A stretch of 64,000 nt of DNA from Heterobilharzia americana (lineage: Eukaryota > Platyhelminthes > Trematoda > Strigeidida > Schistosomatidae), in contig OX104130.1 in the NCBI GenBank assembly GCA_944470555.2, positions 64,795,160-64,859,159 on the forward strand, written 5' to 3'. Within the stretch, counting starts at the first letter, position 1. Each line of letters opens with the position of its first letter. This document shows, piece after piece, positions 33,891 to 47,819 of the stretch. The notes under the pieces were generated by a model, which saw nothing but the letters and a program-made list of their open reading frames with translations, searched no databases and was not told where the DNA came from. A program made the position numbers and the translations under genes.

Positions 33891-36008
33891 CCTCCTGTAA
33901 GACTTGAATGGACACAATGGCTGCTCACTAAGTAGCTATCAGTTTCATGTTGTCCAATGCTGAGTGCTGATCCAGTTTTATTGATCATTTTGCAAATTTC
34001 TATAACAGAGGTTCTTTTATAAAAGACTTTTTTCAATTTGACAATTCTATAGTTTGAAAAAATAGTCGCTCATGAGGTGCACATTATATGAAAGATCCTA
34101 CGGATAATTCAGGTACATTACAGTTACCTTATTTAAGAAACTAGATAGATTTCAGCGCTCAAAATGAGGATATATTTTACTAGTGAACGATATCTTTGAA
34201 AGAAGAATACCGTAATAATTAAAGTTTATCAAGAATTTTCCCCACGATAATTTATAAACTACATGCAACGGCTTTCCTTGACAAAGATCTAGGAGAAACT
34301 TGTACTATTCATTTGTTCATATTAACAAGTGGAAGATTGTCTTAGCCATAAAGTTATTCGAGCTGACACACACATGTGATAACGTCAGAAGTAAGTAAGC
34401 ATTTGAGGAGTACACATAGCAGGAATTGTCACCAAAAGAACAAATTTTGAAACAAAAGGAGAGAAAAGATTTAAAATGTTGTACACAGTAGACGAAAAAA
34501 GTAAAATGGCTTCTATTTCTTTATGTTCACATCTTTTAAGTTTTGAGTCAACTTTGTTGAAGTATAAGCATTCTAGTTGTGGAATAAACATTTTCACTGA
34601 TATCTAAATGAAATATCGGATTTCGGGCTGAATATTTTGCCTAGAAGTTCATAAACTGCCACGCCACGGGTACAAATAAGCCTCATAGTTAAACCAATAG
34701 AAGTTGATTTAGAATTCATGTTGATTGGAAGTAATAAAAATTTACCATTTACAATTTGAATTTACAAATAAATTCCGATAACTCAGCTTAACTAGAATAA
34801 AACGCTACCGGCTGTTCTCGAAATATTACCAGCATTTAATATAGTGCACATCTAAACCTTGTCATAATCAGAAAACTGATGAAAAGGTGGTCATCGCATT
34901 ACCATTTAGTTAAATTATTCCAGTAACTGATATAGCGTGATATGTGCTGACGGTGCACACTCGTGAACATTTGAACCAAAACATTCGAACTCCACTCATT
35001 GGTGGTCACTTGGTTTTCTCGGAGATGAAAAAGGTGTAAAGAGAGCAAAAGCTGTATTGTTAGGTTCAACTAAGTACAAAAAGAGTATATATACTAAAAA
35101 TGACCTATTTTTTTCCATACCTTAATTAGAAAGCTATTTTTTGGTTCCGCATCTTTTGCTTGTCTGAAATATGTACTTATTATCGTGTTTTTTTTCCGGA
35201 AGCTTTGATTAATTTCACTGATTCTGACCTATTTTGTGCCACCTGGCAAATCATGTGGACACCATAATAGCTATGAAGATACGAAGAATGTGGGAGAACC
35301 ATGACACTTTTGAATAGTAGATAAAGTGATTTACTTTGTTGATATAACCATTCTGATAAAGTACTTGCCTTGATATTCTGTGTTAGTCGCATGTGTACCA
35401 TACTGGTAGTTATTATTTCGGCTTTTGTATACTTAGTATCAGATCTTACATTCTGAAATACTACAAGACTTTTATGTTAAGAAAGCGAGATGACATTATT
35501 AGTATTGACTACGGTTTCCTGGTGGATTCAGCAACAAAGTATTTTGTAAAAAGGATGCCGGTAATGAAGTATTTCCCATTTTTGAACTTGGAGCGACAAA
35601 AGCTGCTGAAGTGTATGTATGGAATTAGAAGAATGACTTTTAAAACAGTTATCTGTAGTGCGTGAGAAGTTATACACTGAAACTGACATCACCAAGCTAA
35701 AATATTTTGTTCCATCTCAGGCTAGAATAAACTCATCCGTTATTATTCGACGTAGGGTTTCATATCAACTGAGATCATCCGTAAAAGGTTACTGGGAACC
35801 ATGCAGTAGTGAACAGCAGTTTTGCGGTAGTTTTAAACTCCTTACAATGACAAACCTCTAAATGTCGAAGGTTCTACGGCTAACGGTTAAAACCATTCGC
35901 AGATGAAAATATATTTAATGAATCACTTAGCTGCTCAGAAGTGTCCTCACTTTTCTGCCTTCTTCAACATGAAGTGTACGCGTTTTGCCTTTGTTAGTTT
36001 TTCTACCA
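33891..36008. other. AT-rich spacer
   Basis: No supported gene. Two adjacent small frames (35393-35665 and 35658-35861) have no recognisable domain. Confidence 0.45.
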
Positions 36009-38166
36009 ATGTCATGAATATTATAATTATTATTATTATTAGTCCCTTGGGTTCCTAGTGGAACATAGGGCTTCAGTAGCACGTCTCCAGTGACCTCTGT
36101 CCTCTGAAATCTTTTGAACGTGGTTCCACGACAGCCCACAACCTCTCGTTTCCTCCTCGCACAACCTCCTCCATGTCACCCTCGGCACCGACGCCCCACT
36201 CGTCGCTTCCCATCTGGGTTCCACTCGAGGGCCTGACGCGTGATGTCCCCAGCCGGCCTTCTCAGTGCATGCTCAATCCATCTTCACTTTCTCCTGCATA
36301 TTTGTTGCGTGATAGGTTCTTGGTTGGTTCGTTCCCAGAGCACCTTGTTGCTTATGATTTCTGGCAATCCATCTGATCTTCAGTAACGAGCCAGTGTAGG
36401 CAGTTGTTGATGAATGCCTGTAGCTTATTGGAAATCCCTTTCGTGACGCGCCAAGTCTCTGAACCATACAGAAGCAATGACTTGACATTGGTGTTGAAAA
36501 TCTGGATCTTGTTCACACTTTATGCTGAGTGCAGAAGATCTCCACACTGGTTCCAGGCTGATGAACGCCTGTCTTGCTTTTCTGATTCTGACTTTGACAT
36601 CCTCATCTGTGCATGTCCCGCCTGTAGTCGAAACAGTGCTTCCCAGATAGGTGAAGGAGGCTAAATCCTTTAAGTTTCTCCCGTTGATGGTGATTGGTGC
36701 TTGTTGTTGTTGTTGTTGTTGTTGGTTGGGTATCTTCATCACCTCTGTCTTCTCTATATTCACTTCAAGTCCCGTCTTCGCTGATCCACCTCTTCTGCCA
36801 ACTTGTTAGTTTTCGTCTGTAGATCTTCAATTTTGTGTGACATCAGACACAAATCATCGGTGGAATCCGAATCTTCTAGGTTCTTTTCTGCAGTCCAGCA
36901 TATCCCCCTGTTCTCGCTCCCCACTGTTTGTTGCATGATCCAGTCCACCACAACACAATCAGGAGTATCATGGGTGATAGTAGGCAGCCTTGTTTCACTC
37001 CTGTCTTCACTTGAAAAGCATCACTGAGCTGAGCTTCCCATTGTGAATTACTTGGCTGGTATGTGGCGTCTTCATATAGTTGTTGAATGAGGTTGATAAA
37101 GGTTTTTGGTATTCTGTAGTGTTGAAGCAGTTTCCAAATTACCTCTCGGTCGACGCTGTCAAAGGCCTTCTCAAAGTCGATGAAGTTGAGGTGAGGCAGA
37201 GAGTTGACTGCCATTTTATACTCTGTTCTATGATGATGTGTGGTGCAGCGTTGCAATTTGATCCACACATGATTTGTACTTCTTAAAGCCAGCCTGCCTG
37301 TTCCGATCGTAGTTTTGAATCTAGCGCATCCTTCAGCCTCTCCAGGATGATGCGGCTTAATATTTCGCTTACTTGGGGTGAACAAGAGCGTGATTTCACG
37401 TCAGTTCTTGCAAACACTGAGGTCTCCCTTCTTCGGCAGTTTGACAAGGTGGCCCTTCTTCCAATCAATGGGCAGGTACCTTCTCTTCCTTCCACACCTT
37501 CTGCAATACTGGTGTGGTGTGAGCATGTCCGCTGTTGTCCCTGCGTCCGTTTTCAGTGCTTCTGACGGGATCCCATCTGGTCCTGCTGCTTTCCTGCATT
37601 TCAGTAACTTTATGGCGCTCAGGACTTTCTTTTTTGTTGGAGGATTTATGTTCACTTGTAGTTCTGTGGCTGGGCTGCGTGTGGTATTTCTGGACGAAGT
37701 GCAGGTGGTGGTGGTGGTCGATTCAATAGCTTCTTGAAGTGGTCAGTCCATCGTTTCCTTTGTTTCTCTTCTTTGGCAATTAAATTTCCGTCATCATCTT
37801 TTATTGGTTTCGTCTGCGTTGATCTCCTCCCAGATAGACAGTAACCTGGTTATTTGATACAATGTTGTCAGGTCTGTGTCTCTCCTACCTGTAGCCTGTT
37901 CTGCTTCGCTTGCCAATGTGTCGTAGAAGTGTCTTTCGTCTTTCCGTGCACTCTTATTCACTTATTTGTCCAGCGTTTTATACATTGTGCTCAGATTCTC
38001 TTATCGTTGAGCATCCTTGCACTGGTTTATCTTCTGCTTCACCATCCTCCTCTCCCTGCTCTATCAGCTTTCATGTATCCGTCGAGATCCATTCCTTATC
38101 TTCTTTCTTCTTCCTTCCTAATACGGCTGTGCAGGCTTCTTTCCACATCTCTTATGTCATGAATAT
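36009..38166 (-). mobile_element. RTE retrotransposon, 5'-truncated (type A), with target-site duplication
   Basis: An antisense type A copy running from its 3' end (36041, after an AAT/TAA tail at 36022-36040) to a 5' truncation near 38148, which corresponds to about base 4253 of the copy at 3036. It is bracketed by a 13-base direct repeat ATGTCATGAATAT at 36009-36021 and 38154-38166. Five bases (38149-38153) between the truncation point and the repeat are not element sequence and may be untemplated. The copy is diagnostic of target-primed reverse transcription that stopped early. Confidence 0.93.
36042..37740 (-). pseudogene. RTE reverse transcriptase, decayed
   Basis: The order on the minus strand is KCRKAAGPDGIPSEAL and DWKKGHLVKLPKKGD (37401-37655), then LNFIDFEKAFDSVDRE (motif A) and KTGVKQGCLLSPM (motif B) in the 36876-37385 frame. 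The catalytic box then reads STDD instead of FADD (36760-36951), and the C-terminal segments end in RRATEALCSTRNPRD at 36042. Frameshifts near 37395, 36900 and 36765 and in the C-terminal part break the frame. A CAA microsatellite (36700-36724) lies after the catalytic box, where type A at 5640 has a CAC/CAA run. Confidence 0.88.
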
Positions 38167-38633
38167 ACTATTAGTAATTCTATCTGCATAGTTCTTTGGT
38201 CACTAACAAACAAGATGTCCATCGTCCCTAATTTATCCATATGGGAAGCTACAAGACAGAAAAATCCTTCTCTTGAGAACATTTAAGTGGCAAGCGAGAA
38301 AAAAATTTAGATATCGTGAATTATAGCTCAAGGTTATGTTTTTGCTTTACCGAGATTATTCAAATTCCCATTCTTCTCCACCTGAAACAGGTGGTTGGTT
38401 AGAATTCAATTCAAATATATAGGACTTGAATTGCTTACAGTTTACATACTCTTTATACTGCTTAAGGCTTGGACGCCAGAGGGCTCTAAGTAAGATTTAG
38501 ATAGCTGTTTGATGCCTGTAACTCTTCGTTGCTAAAGAGGATCAAATTATTTGACCTCCGTTGGAAGATCGTCTTCTATTTGGATGCCTCGATACTCCTG
38601 AATGTTTATGATATTGTATTTATCTTAGTGACG
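38167..38633. other. Spacer
   Basis: No supported feature. Confidence 0.45.
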
Positions 38634-38705
38634 AGCAGTGAAATCCAGGACGTGCATTTCGTCCAGCTGACGAGTACCAAACAGGGTAAAACGCGCGTTC
38701 TTTAT
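38634..38705 (+). mobile_element. Rearranged Sm-alpha-like SINE fragment (palindromic)
   Basis: Bases 38634-38662 read on the minus strand are the 3' half of the ribozyme tail (GGACGAAATGCACGTCC, then TGGATTTCACTGC). Bases 38660-38700 on the plus strand give the other half (CGTCCAG-CTGACGA-GTACC ... AAAACGCGCGTT) with an intact CUGANGA box but G12 of GAAA changed. The two halves meet at a shared CGTCC, so the piece is an inverted junction of two SINE segments. Confidence 0.6.
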
Positions 38706-40509
38706 TCAGCATTAAGTCACTAGGATGAATATGAGATGTAGACTACTGTGACACAAACCAAAGGAATTGTTGAACAGAATACACTTCTAGATCAGATGCA
38801 GCTTTCTAGAAAAATATTTTGGAAGTTCATGTCTTACATGCTAATGTACATCGTAACTATGAGATGAAGAATCCATTAAGGGAATAAAATGGGCAATCAT
38901 CTGAAATCCCAAGCTTTTGTTTTACAACTGAATTCTAGATCATAATATTCAGTGATAGACCAAAATGAAAATTAGGTTTTATTGAGTTCATTAAAAGAAA
39001 TATATTAGTTTATAACTCATACTTCTTTGATTATTTCAACTATTATTCTAATAGATTCGAAACAGTGTTAGTAGTCTGTTTTTCATCATGAATTAAGAGT
39101 CATCACAGAGCATTTTAATTCTGCTTCTAAACTAAGACCAGATGAAAAGTCGATGTTGAAAGAGAAAATGCAAGAATGAAGCATTTCAATAATAATGAGT
39201 CCATATTTTACATCCGCTGTGTGTATTGCCAATTATTTAGTGAATTGTGATCTTTATTTAGTAAATGATACAAAACTATAGAACTCTTCCATGTTGAAAT
39301 CAGCTTAATTCACTTGTTTACATTCTTCGCCCGTTTTACATTTTGAAGATCTATCTTTAACATCAAAAGTAATAGGAATAATAAACAAATATATATTGCT
39401 ACGCATGCGATGAAACGAAAGGCTTTAACAAGTTTTTACTAAAGATAGAGAATATTCACTTTTCTAATTCGCAAACGTAGTTATTGACTGACACATTAAC
39501 TAATAGTCACGAAGTTTGTTGATCATCTTGATATTCTAGTTCAGATAAAAGCAGTTTATACCCTCTTGATTTTTACAATAAAAAAAATACGGAGTTATAA
39601 TTCACTAATAATTCTGTAAAATGAACTTTTCTAAAAAAATGTTTTCATCAGTAAAAAGGTGTAAGTGAAAATTTTCTAAATGTGATGAGATGTTTTTGAT
39701 ACGAGGTAAAGTTGATGCAAACAAATTTTCATTAGATGAAATATTCACTTTTGTTACTCTCGGTGTATTTAGTTAGCGAATTTTTACCAGTTATCAGTCA
39801 TATGTATTCATCTGATAGAACTAAGCTTTCAAACATTAAAAAATGTTGAACTACTCTAGCAAAATAATCATAGCACTTTACACTGAAATGATTACACATT
39901 GAGTCACTTCTTTCTAGTATGTGTCGCTAAAAGAGTTGCATAACTGTCTACTCATTATAAGTTTCCCTCACTTCTGATAAGCCGATTGTTTCATGTCTTT
40001 AATAGAGTATTTTTTGAAGTTACAGATAAGGCTGGTAGATCGGAAGAAATAACTATGATTTCTCTACCTGAAATGACTTGTATTTAGCTCAAAACCAGTT
40101 CATTCAGTGAATGAACTTTGACCAGTCAAAACTAGCTGCTCGTGAATAATCAGTTAGAAACATTTTGTTAAAATCCTTATTTTATCATAACTAACTTTTC
40201 TAACTACTGTTAAAACAATTAATAAAGAGAATACAAATGTGCGACACGCGTACTTGGGTTTAACCAATACACATCACTTTGTTATTCAGAAACTAACCTT
40301 TCTTCTGTAAGTTGTGCTGTTTAATCATTGATTAGGCAAACTGACCGACCACCATCTGCATAAAATCTTCTGTGCTTATGCTGGTAATATAGAGACATCT
40401 GCATATGAACTCATATGTTAAAACTGACTAATCACCTCAGTTAAGTTAATGACGGAAAACTAGAAGCTGTAACACCAAAGTATACTAGTTCATCAAGGAC
40501 TGGTTATCG
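38706..40509. other. AT-rich spacer
   Basis: No supported gene or recognisable repeat. Confidence 0.45.
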
Positions 40510-40675
40510 TATCTCAGCAGGCTAGAGAATAACGCTATGACACACGAAACGATGAATGCTGGGCTCGAGCCTCACTGGGAGCATCACCCACTGGGAAATA
40601 GGGATGTCCAGATGACTAGCCCCAAATAAGACAAAACGTGCACTGTGGAATTTCATTGCTGTTTACTGCTCATCA
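40510..40675 (+). mobile_element. Sm-alpha-like SINE, sense, degraded
   Basis: The tRNA-like head is decayed (TATCTCAGCAGGCTAGAGAATAAC). The middle block CTCACTGGGAGCATCACCCACTGGG aligns with other copies. The hammerhead tail (40602-40654) reads CCAG-ATGACTA, a CCCCAAATAAGAC loop region, then AAAAC, so C3, G8 and G12 are all changed. It is predicted inactive. Confidence 0.7.
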
Positions 40676-40731
40676 TGAGCCTCAAATATTGGTCATTCTT
40701 TTTCTGAGTGTTTTGAGATAAGTTTAACTCA

Positions 40732-40750
40732 CAGTGTGTGTGTGTGTGTT
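40732..40750. repeat. TG dinucleotide microsatellite
   Basis: Short (TG)n run just downstream of the SINE copy. Confidence 0.9.
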
Positions 40751-42069
40751 ATTATTGCATACCAACTGAGGTCAATCAGACTTTTGCTCTTTCTCCGTTT
40801 TCATAACTTTATTACATAATAAAGACATACCCAAGAGGAATGGTTTAGCGCATGATGCATTTTATCAAGGAGGTGGAAATCATTTAACTTACTGAAAGCG
40901 ATCTATTTTACATCAAAAAAAAAAAGAATCTACTTCACTATGCCGAAAAAATATTTTAAGGCTGTTTGTATTCAGGTGTGCGATTAACAATTCACCATGG
41001 CTATGCAATGAGATACTGTTGTATAATACCTTAGTGCTGACAATAGTGTGTAAAAATTGGATTTCGATCCCAGAATCCAGTCTGTCAATGGTGAAAGATA
41101 ATATTCTGTTTACCCTGTAAATTAAAACTTCAAGCAACTGAGAAATTAATAGTGCAATCCATTTACCTAAGACAAAATGCAGATTGGAGGCGAACGGTTA
41201 AATCTTTATATGTTCAACATATCACAAATTCCAATTGGATGAGGCTGATCATATACTTCACTTTTAAATATTTTCTAGCGGTCACTATGATTTATTCATG
41301 CCATTAGTTTGAGTAAACTTATGAATTGAGGATTTTCAACTAGAAGATAAGATCCAACAACGAATTCTTAAAAACTATGTAATAGTTGCATTGAGAAGGG
41401 AAGTTCACGTATGAGAAAATTTAACTGTGCGAAGATTTGAGTTCTTTGACACTTATCTTAGAATCTCATTGTTATGTTGTACGCCTGAATATATGAATTC
41501 TTTTACATCCAGTCAGTTTTCAACTTAAGTCAGTCTCTAACATGATGAAAACATCTTCGTAACAGTATCGATTCCAAGGTAGCTGGATAGTCTACACTGT
41601 TGAAAAAGAACGAATTTGGAACGTAAAATCTCTCCAGTAATACTTTTTCTTTTGGTAGGGATTGTTCATTGCACCATAGAGCAGTATAATCTTTTGAAGC
41701 AACAGTTTGTATGACAAAGAAACAAACGCCTATTGATTCGATCAGATATTAAGGTATTAAGAATCTGAGTTTCTGCAATATCCCAAAAATGACTGAAGGT
41801 TTCTTAATTCTTGGCGCTACTTGTTGATCTACGGGATTAAACATCGAGTAGGGTTGTATTTCAATTTCAGTAATGCTATGCTCCACGCAGCCAAAACTTC
41901 TCATCTTCCTTCTACTCAACATCAGTTTAACAGGTTGGTTAACTGACCAAAACAGAACTAATATCTCTGGTCACTGCTGAAATTTGTAAGATATACATTT
42001 GATTTTTTTGACCGCTATTGCTCGGATTTCTGCTTTGTATCCTAATACATTTTTGATTAAGGGACAAGA
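40751..42069. other. AT-rich spacer
   Basis: No supported feature. Confidence 0.45.
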
Positions 42070-42239
42070 AGTGGCTACTGTGGCTCGGTGGTGTAGTGGA
42101 TAACGCCCTGGCGTTTGAAGCTATCGCTCCTGAATCCGAATTCCAGTGGGAACAACATCAGTCACTGAGAGGCAGGTACGTCCAGACGACGAGTCCCAAA
42201 TGGGACGAAATGCGCATCCTGGATTCCACTGCTAGCCAC
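42070..42239 (+). mobile_element. Sm-alpha-like SINE, best-preserved copy
   Basis: This is a complete unit: tRNA-derived head with A box (TGGCTCGGTGGTGTAGTGG), GCCCTGGCGTTTGAAGC, the block CCAGTGGGAACAACATCAGTC, then a hammerhead tail (42176-42226) and the 3' end CCACTGCTAGCCAC. The tail has stem I CCAG/CTGG, stem II GTCC/GGAC around CAAATG, GAAA intact, and a self-complementary stem III (ATGCGCAT). The 5' core is ACGACGA where CUGANGA is required, so C3 and U4 are changed and self-cleavage is probably lost. Sm-alpha SINEs with active hammerheads are established in schistosomes. Confidence 0.9.
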
Positions 42240-45200
42240 TACCAATCATTACTATACATAATGTCATTCACTGTTTATGAATATATAAAGAAATATGCCT
42301 TCCACTCCTTCTTTTTTAGATGGTGTCTAAAAAAACAGATGCGTGCGTACAATTCATTTTCTAAAGTAAAAAACAGAGCGGCTTATCTTTCAATAATGAA
42401 CATATTTACCATTTATTGTTGGCAGTACATACAATAAAAGGAACAACAAACAAAAATGTCAATGTCTTCTCTGATGACGATACCAAAAGGGGAAACAGTT
42501 CACAGAATAGCATAGGATATTTCTTCCTCGCAAAGAAGCACTTATCTTATATACACAGAATTCTATTTATTCATGGTATGAATAGGTATATGCTTTAAAA
42601 ATGTGACAATTGTGACTTGTCTAAATGCGTAGAAATAAATTCATGTACACAGAACCTTTATTGATAATATGCACCTTTGGTAATAATAATAAGTTGCGCA
42701 CAAAAGTGTCTGAGACATGACAGCATATACACGCACGTGTCCAGATAAAGAGATTCACACGTAGGAAAAGTTTAAACAGGAAGAAAAATATTTTCAGTTT
42801 AACAGTATAACCACAAACCAATTATAGTGAATTATTTAGATAGACCGATAATGATTGATTAGAGTTATTTGGCATTTGTGATTATTCTTCTTGTTTTTCT
42901 TTGACTATCATAGGTTCGGATAAAATAAACACTTTCTGAAAATATTTGAAACGCTAGACAAGTGAAAGTGAAGTAGTTCAATATGCAAGCATTAAAACAA
43001 GCAATCTAATGTCTCTCCTTTATCTGATAATTTCAACATTATTTATGAATACATTATTTATCAGCTAAATAACTTGCTTGAAATACACTACCGAATTATT
43101 TATTTACACTTAGTCTAACATTAGACTGTTTTATTGTTCTGAATTCTCGATCATTTTATTGCATTTTTTGTCCTCATCTTTGATAAAAACAATTTTTTTT
43201 TGCTTTCTTATTTTGCTTCCTTTTGTACACAAATATTTTGTTTAAATTTTTAATGATTTTATTCTAGTATACCAGTATGGTGCTCATGAGTTTATCGTGG
43301 TAGTCTGTTATAGAGTAAACTAGTTTGTAAAAATAAATTTAGATAATTATGTGAAAAATTAACAGATGGTTTTCAAATTTTATGAGATGAGAATTTGATA
43401 AATTGGAAGATAAGTACAGTGTAAGCAGGAAATAAGTGAAATAATGTGCAAGAAACAGCTTCTCAACTTTTCCTCTCTTTTTCACTCACTCACCCTCTGT
43501 CTTTCCTTCATAAAGACTCAAATGACAGTTGCAGTTTGGACAACAGAAGTAGGCAAACAATGAAGGAAATAGAAAATAGACGAATAATACGCAGTTCACA
43601 ATAATATATCAAAAAATAACTGATGAAGATTGTATGCATACTCTGTAGCGATTATTTCAAAGACTACAGTAATGGTTCTCACCTCTCAGTTCACTCTCTT
43701 CGCTGTTCTTTTTTTCCATCGATAAAGAATCATAAATTATTCTTCAGACTTGTTGGGAAATTTTTCGAATTCTTTGAAAGAACCTATTGATTTTAATAAA
43801 TGATGGCTTAGACAAAGGGGTAGGTCATTCTTCATTTCGTCAAAAATATAAGAGTAATAATAACGGAATGAAAATTTGGGCGATATTGAAAAATAGTTGC
43901 AATGAGATGAATCAGGTAAATTATTGATTAGCAAGTATAAATGAAACAGAATTGTCTGTAAATTTGTGTCTGATATTGGAGCTCAACTGGTGTTTCACGA
44001 AGGATTTTAAAACATTTGTTGTTGCATCACTGCACCAAATGATGCAAAACATTGCTGTTTTCACCAGCACTACACTTTTATTTTTAAATAATTTGTTTAG
44101 TTCACAAGGAAAACAGTTGTTCTTCTTTTTCTGTATCGCCTGGGTAGTCAAAGTTTATTGTTTTAATAGTTAAGTTAAGCCTGAAAAAGCAGATGCTAAA
44201 AATATTTCAAAAACAGGTTGGCTCTTTGCAGCTTGTATAAATTTGACTGAAGCCTAAGGTCTTTTACAAATCCCATCACATTTCACTAGTAAAATGTTTA
44301 TATTCACTTATCAGTGTTACCATAAGAGATTACTGTAATAAGATTAGGGTTTTAGTGATAGCGTTAGATAAGAATTTACAATTAATAATAAATATATTCC
44401 CAATGAATATTTAGATCCCATGAAACGTTCTTAATTTTGGTATTATTCTAAGCTAAACTACTGTTGGTGATCATTTCAATGGTTAGGATAGAATAAATTA
44501 AGCATTGGATAAGTGGAATATTAAAAAAATGTGTTTGTAAAGTCCCAGTAAGTTGGCTAAATAGGCCTCTGATACTTTGCAATCTCGAGGAAACCGCTTC
44601 TTCACCACACTGGGATCTTGCAAATATATTTTCTATGTGATCGTTAGAATTACTTACTCAACAAAGAAAGGAAGTTACTGTATGTAAACACTCATAAGAA
44701 GAGTATACACAATAAACTGATTCATTTCACAACAGATAAACATTTCGTAGATTTATTACAAATCTCCAATTCATTTCATTCCAGGGAAATTCCGCAATTT
44801 TTGAATGGATGCTACATAATCCACCATCAACCCAGTTTGAACTGAAGACCGATAACCACAGTGATATCAAAGAGAGGTCAAGCTGAGTAGTAAATGAAGT
44901 ACTATTGTAAATATTCATACAAAATCAATTAACAGTGGCGTGCTTGCTGTAAATCCCTAATTTGGCACCAGGATGTGATTTATTCCAAGTTATTTCTTCT
45001 TTTAGAATATTATTCAATTAACTATGACTGACGACTGTAGAGCGACATGGATTCACAGCTGAGAGAACTCTGACGAAGACAACACTTGATAATTATCACC
45101 ATTATTATGACAATTATTATTGTTGTTTTTTCTGTTTTTCGGCTAAATGAAATACTCTATTTTGTACATAAGTGTACAATATACATAGAGTCAGTTTGTT

Positions 45201-47819
45201 AATTTACACATTACTATACATCGGTTGAATATCTTCTAACCTACTTCTGACTCAACCTCTTTTAATTCCTCAGAAGACATCTACCACATCATTTTGTCGA
45301 AAGCACTGTTTTAACAAGCGATTTTTGTCCCCACTGTGAGAAGCATATATAATTATTACTTGGCAACGGATAAATGCACACTGATTGCATTGGTTAATAA
45401 TCGCACCATATTTCCAGTTATCAGAAGCTGACAGATATAATTGGTCTACTTCCAACTCTGTGACTGAAAAAGTGGGGCCACGAATGACGGTCTTCAACTC
45501 TATCTATCATTGATTCATAAGCTCATACTAATTAGAAATCCCATCTAGGACGAAACAAATACCCAGCACCCTTTGGCTTTCTACGGTTCGCTATTTAATG
45601 TCATTTGTAATTGAAGCTACTTTGAAAGCAGTCTACTGTTCAGAGAATTCCAAGTTGAAATCCTAATAAATAACAACCATCAAAGGTGGAGAATGGTTTA
45701 AAAGAGTTATTTGCCCACCTTTCTTAACTAACAAAGCTAAGTATCTCAACATGATCAGTTACACTCAACTCCTGACATTCAGCATTTCAAAATTCAGTTA
45801 ACTCATAAACAGATAGTTAGTAACAATGAAATTTTCGTAATCTCCACAAACTAAAATAAGCAACAATTGCTGTGACTTCAATATCCCAAGGGAATGAAGC
45901 TTGGTCAAAAAGCGACTTCATACCATTGGTTTCTAAGCAATCTTTTTCTGAATCTAGAAACAACCTATAATATTCTCAGAAAATTCTCCTTTTGATGACA
46001 TTTTGTTCAGTCATACGCCGGTGATAAAATTATTTGCTTGTCGCAGCTGTAAATATGATTGCATACATGTTAAAAATGATTCGTCTACGCGAAAATTTGA
46101 TTCCGTGCATTATCTTTGGTTAGCTTTTAAGAAAAATTTACATTTTAACGTCTAGTTTTAGATGCCATGCTGCTTGTCAGGATATCTAATAAATCCTTTG
46201 TAATGTGCTAGATTGTGATGAAAACCATGTTTTGAACACCAGATGATGGATGCACTATATAAGGAATATTTCCGTGTTAATATCCAACTTTATTGATATT
46301 GCGGCAAACAGTATATGGTTTTGAATGGTTTAAAGCAGGTGACGGTCAACTCTGCACAAGAACTAGGTGCAATCAGATATTACTGTGGGACAGACAAAAA
46401 TATTTTATCGAGCATTATAGAGGGTAAACCGTAGCCTGAAATGTTCACTGGCAAGTTAACTGGTTGTAGTGCATTTTTGAAGTGAGTTTAGGTATCTGAG
46501 ATCTTACCAAGTTTTCTGAAGTTACGGGACCCATTTTAATGATTTTTGCACAAAAGGAAAAAACATGAGCTGTAATTTCCTAACCGATTGACTTCAGTCA
46601 CCTGACAGTAAATACAGAAAGCTATGTTGACGAATCATTCTTATTGATGTGATTTTTGCAAAATTGACTGTTAAAGAATATATTAAATTTGTTTATTCCC
46701 TGTTATGCTATGAAAGTAGTAACATAGCTTTCGAGAAATGATTTTCTTGGTCTGATTACTCAGCATTATTCCCTTTTGGTGTACAGTTCTCATAATACCA
46801 GAACTAAGTAATAGGTGTCTGCATTAAAATATCAAGTATTTAAAGTTATATGAACATACTAATCTGGTTTCGGACGATAAGCTGTCATTAACGTAATCCA
46901 GTTGATAATACTGTATTTCTGTGTGCAAAAATAAACAACCGATTTGGCATGGAACTACATACTGCCACAGTATCCAGTTTGTATTAATAAGTTAATTTTT
47001 AGGATGAATTCTTTCACTACTCAGAAGTAACCAATATACTACCAGTCAACAACTCTTAAATCATTTTCAAAATATAAAGCTTGGAACGTGCAAATATGTC
47101 ACTGTAAAAAATACTTTTTGAAACCAGTAACTTTTAGAGCTGTGCTTTATCAGATGAAACAACTAAATATACTTGAACCCATATACAACACGTACAAATT
47201 AAAGACTACCATATAATACACTTCTATCACGGACATTATTATGCTGTTTTATAACATCTGCAAGTTATACATTCTGTTATCATATCATATGAAGATATAT
47301 CCAGTGTGCTTTGCTTTCATTGTGACACTTGAAGTAAACAAAAGCAGGAAATGTTACAAAACTTATTCAAATTATCTCAGTGAATACTTTACACAAATCA
47401 TAATTTACAAATGGTATAAATCAGGAGTTTATAAAGTTGAAAGAGTTAAGAAATCACAGTAAAGAGAGTATCGTGAAATGTCATATCTTATGTTCATTAA
47501 CCCAATGCAACAAACAACTTTCATACAAACCAACTTAAATTTAACATACTGATCAAAGTTCAACCGCCAAACATCAATTGGTAGTCCATTTAATTGGTTT
47601 ATTTATCGCTGAACTTGGTTTCTATGTTGTTAAGTATCGACAAATTTCACTGCTTTTATCATCAAGATGGAAATCACCAGTATAAAAATCAGTTTTAGTG
47701 TAATATTGATTTTTGTTTTGTCCATCATTATTTACTTATTTTCATGTTGAATGCCTCAAAAACCCAACAGTGGGATTTAGTTGTTGTAAACCATACTGTT
47801 TGAGTTCATCAAATGAATG
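42240..47819. other. Long AT-rich spacer
   Basis: About 5.6 kb of AT-rich sequence with no gene, transposon domain or tRNA-like structure that I could support. The small frames (60-77 codons) lack domains. Confidence 0.45.

Noticed and set aside
35393..35861. Two adjacent frames as a possible small gene
   Set aside because: They are in different frames, show no domain, and their lengths are within chance for this composition.
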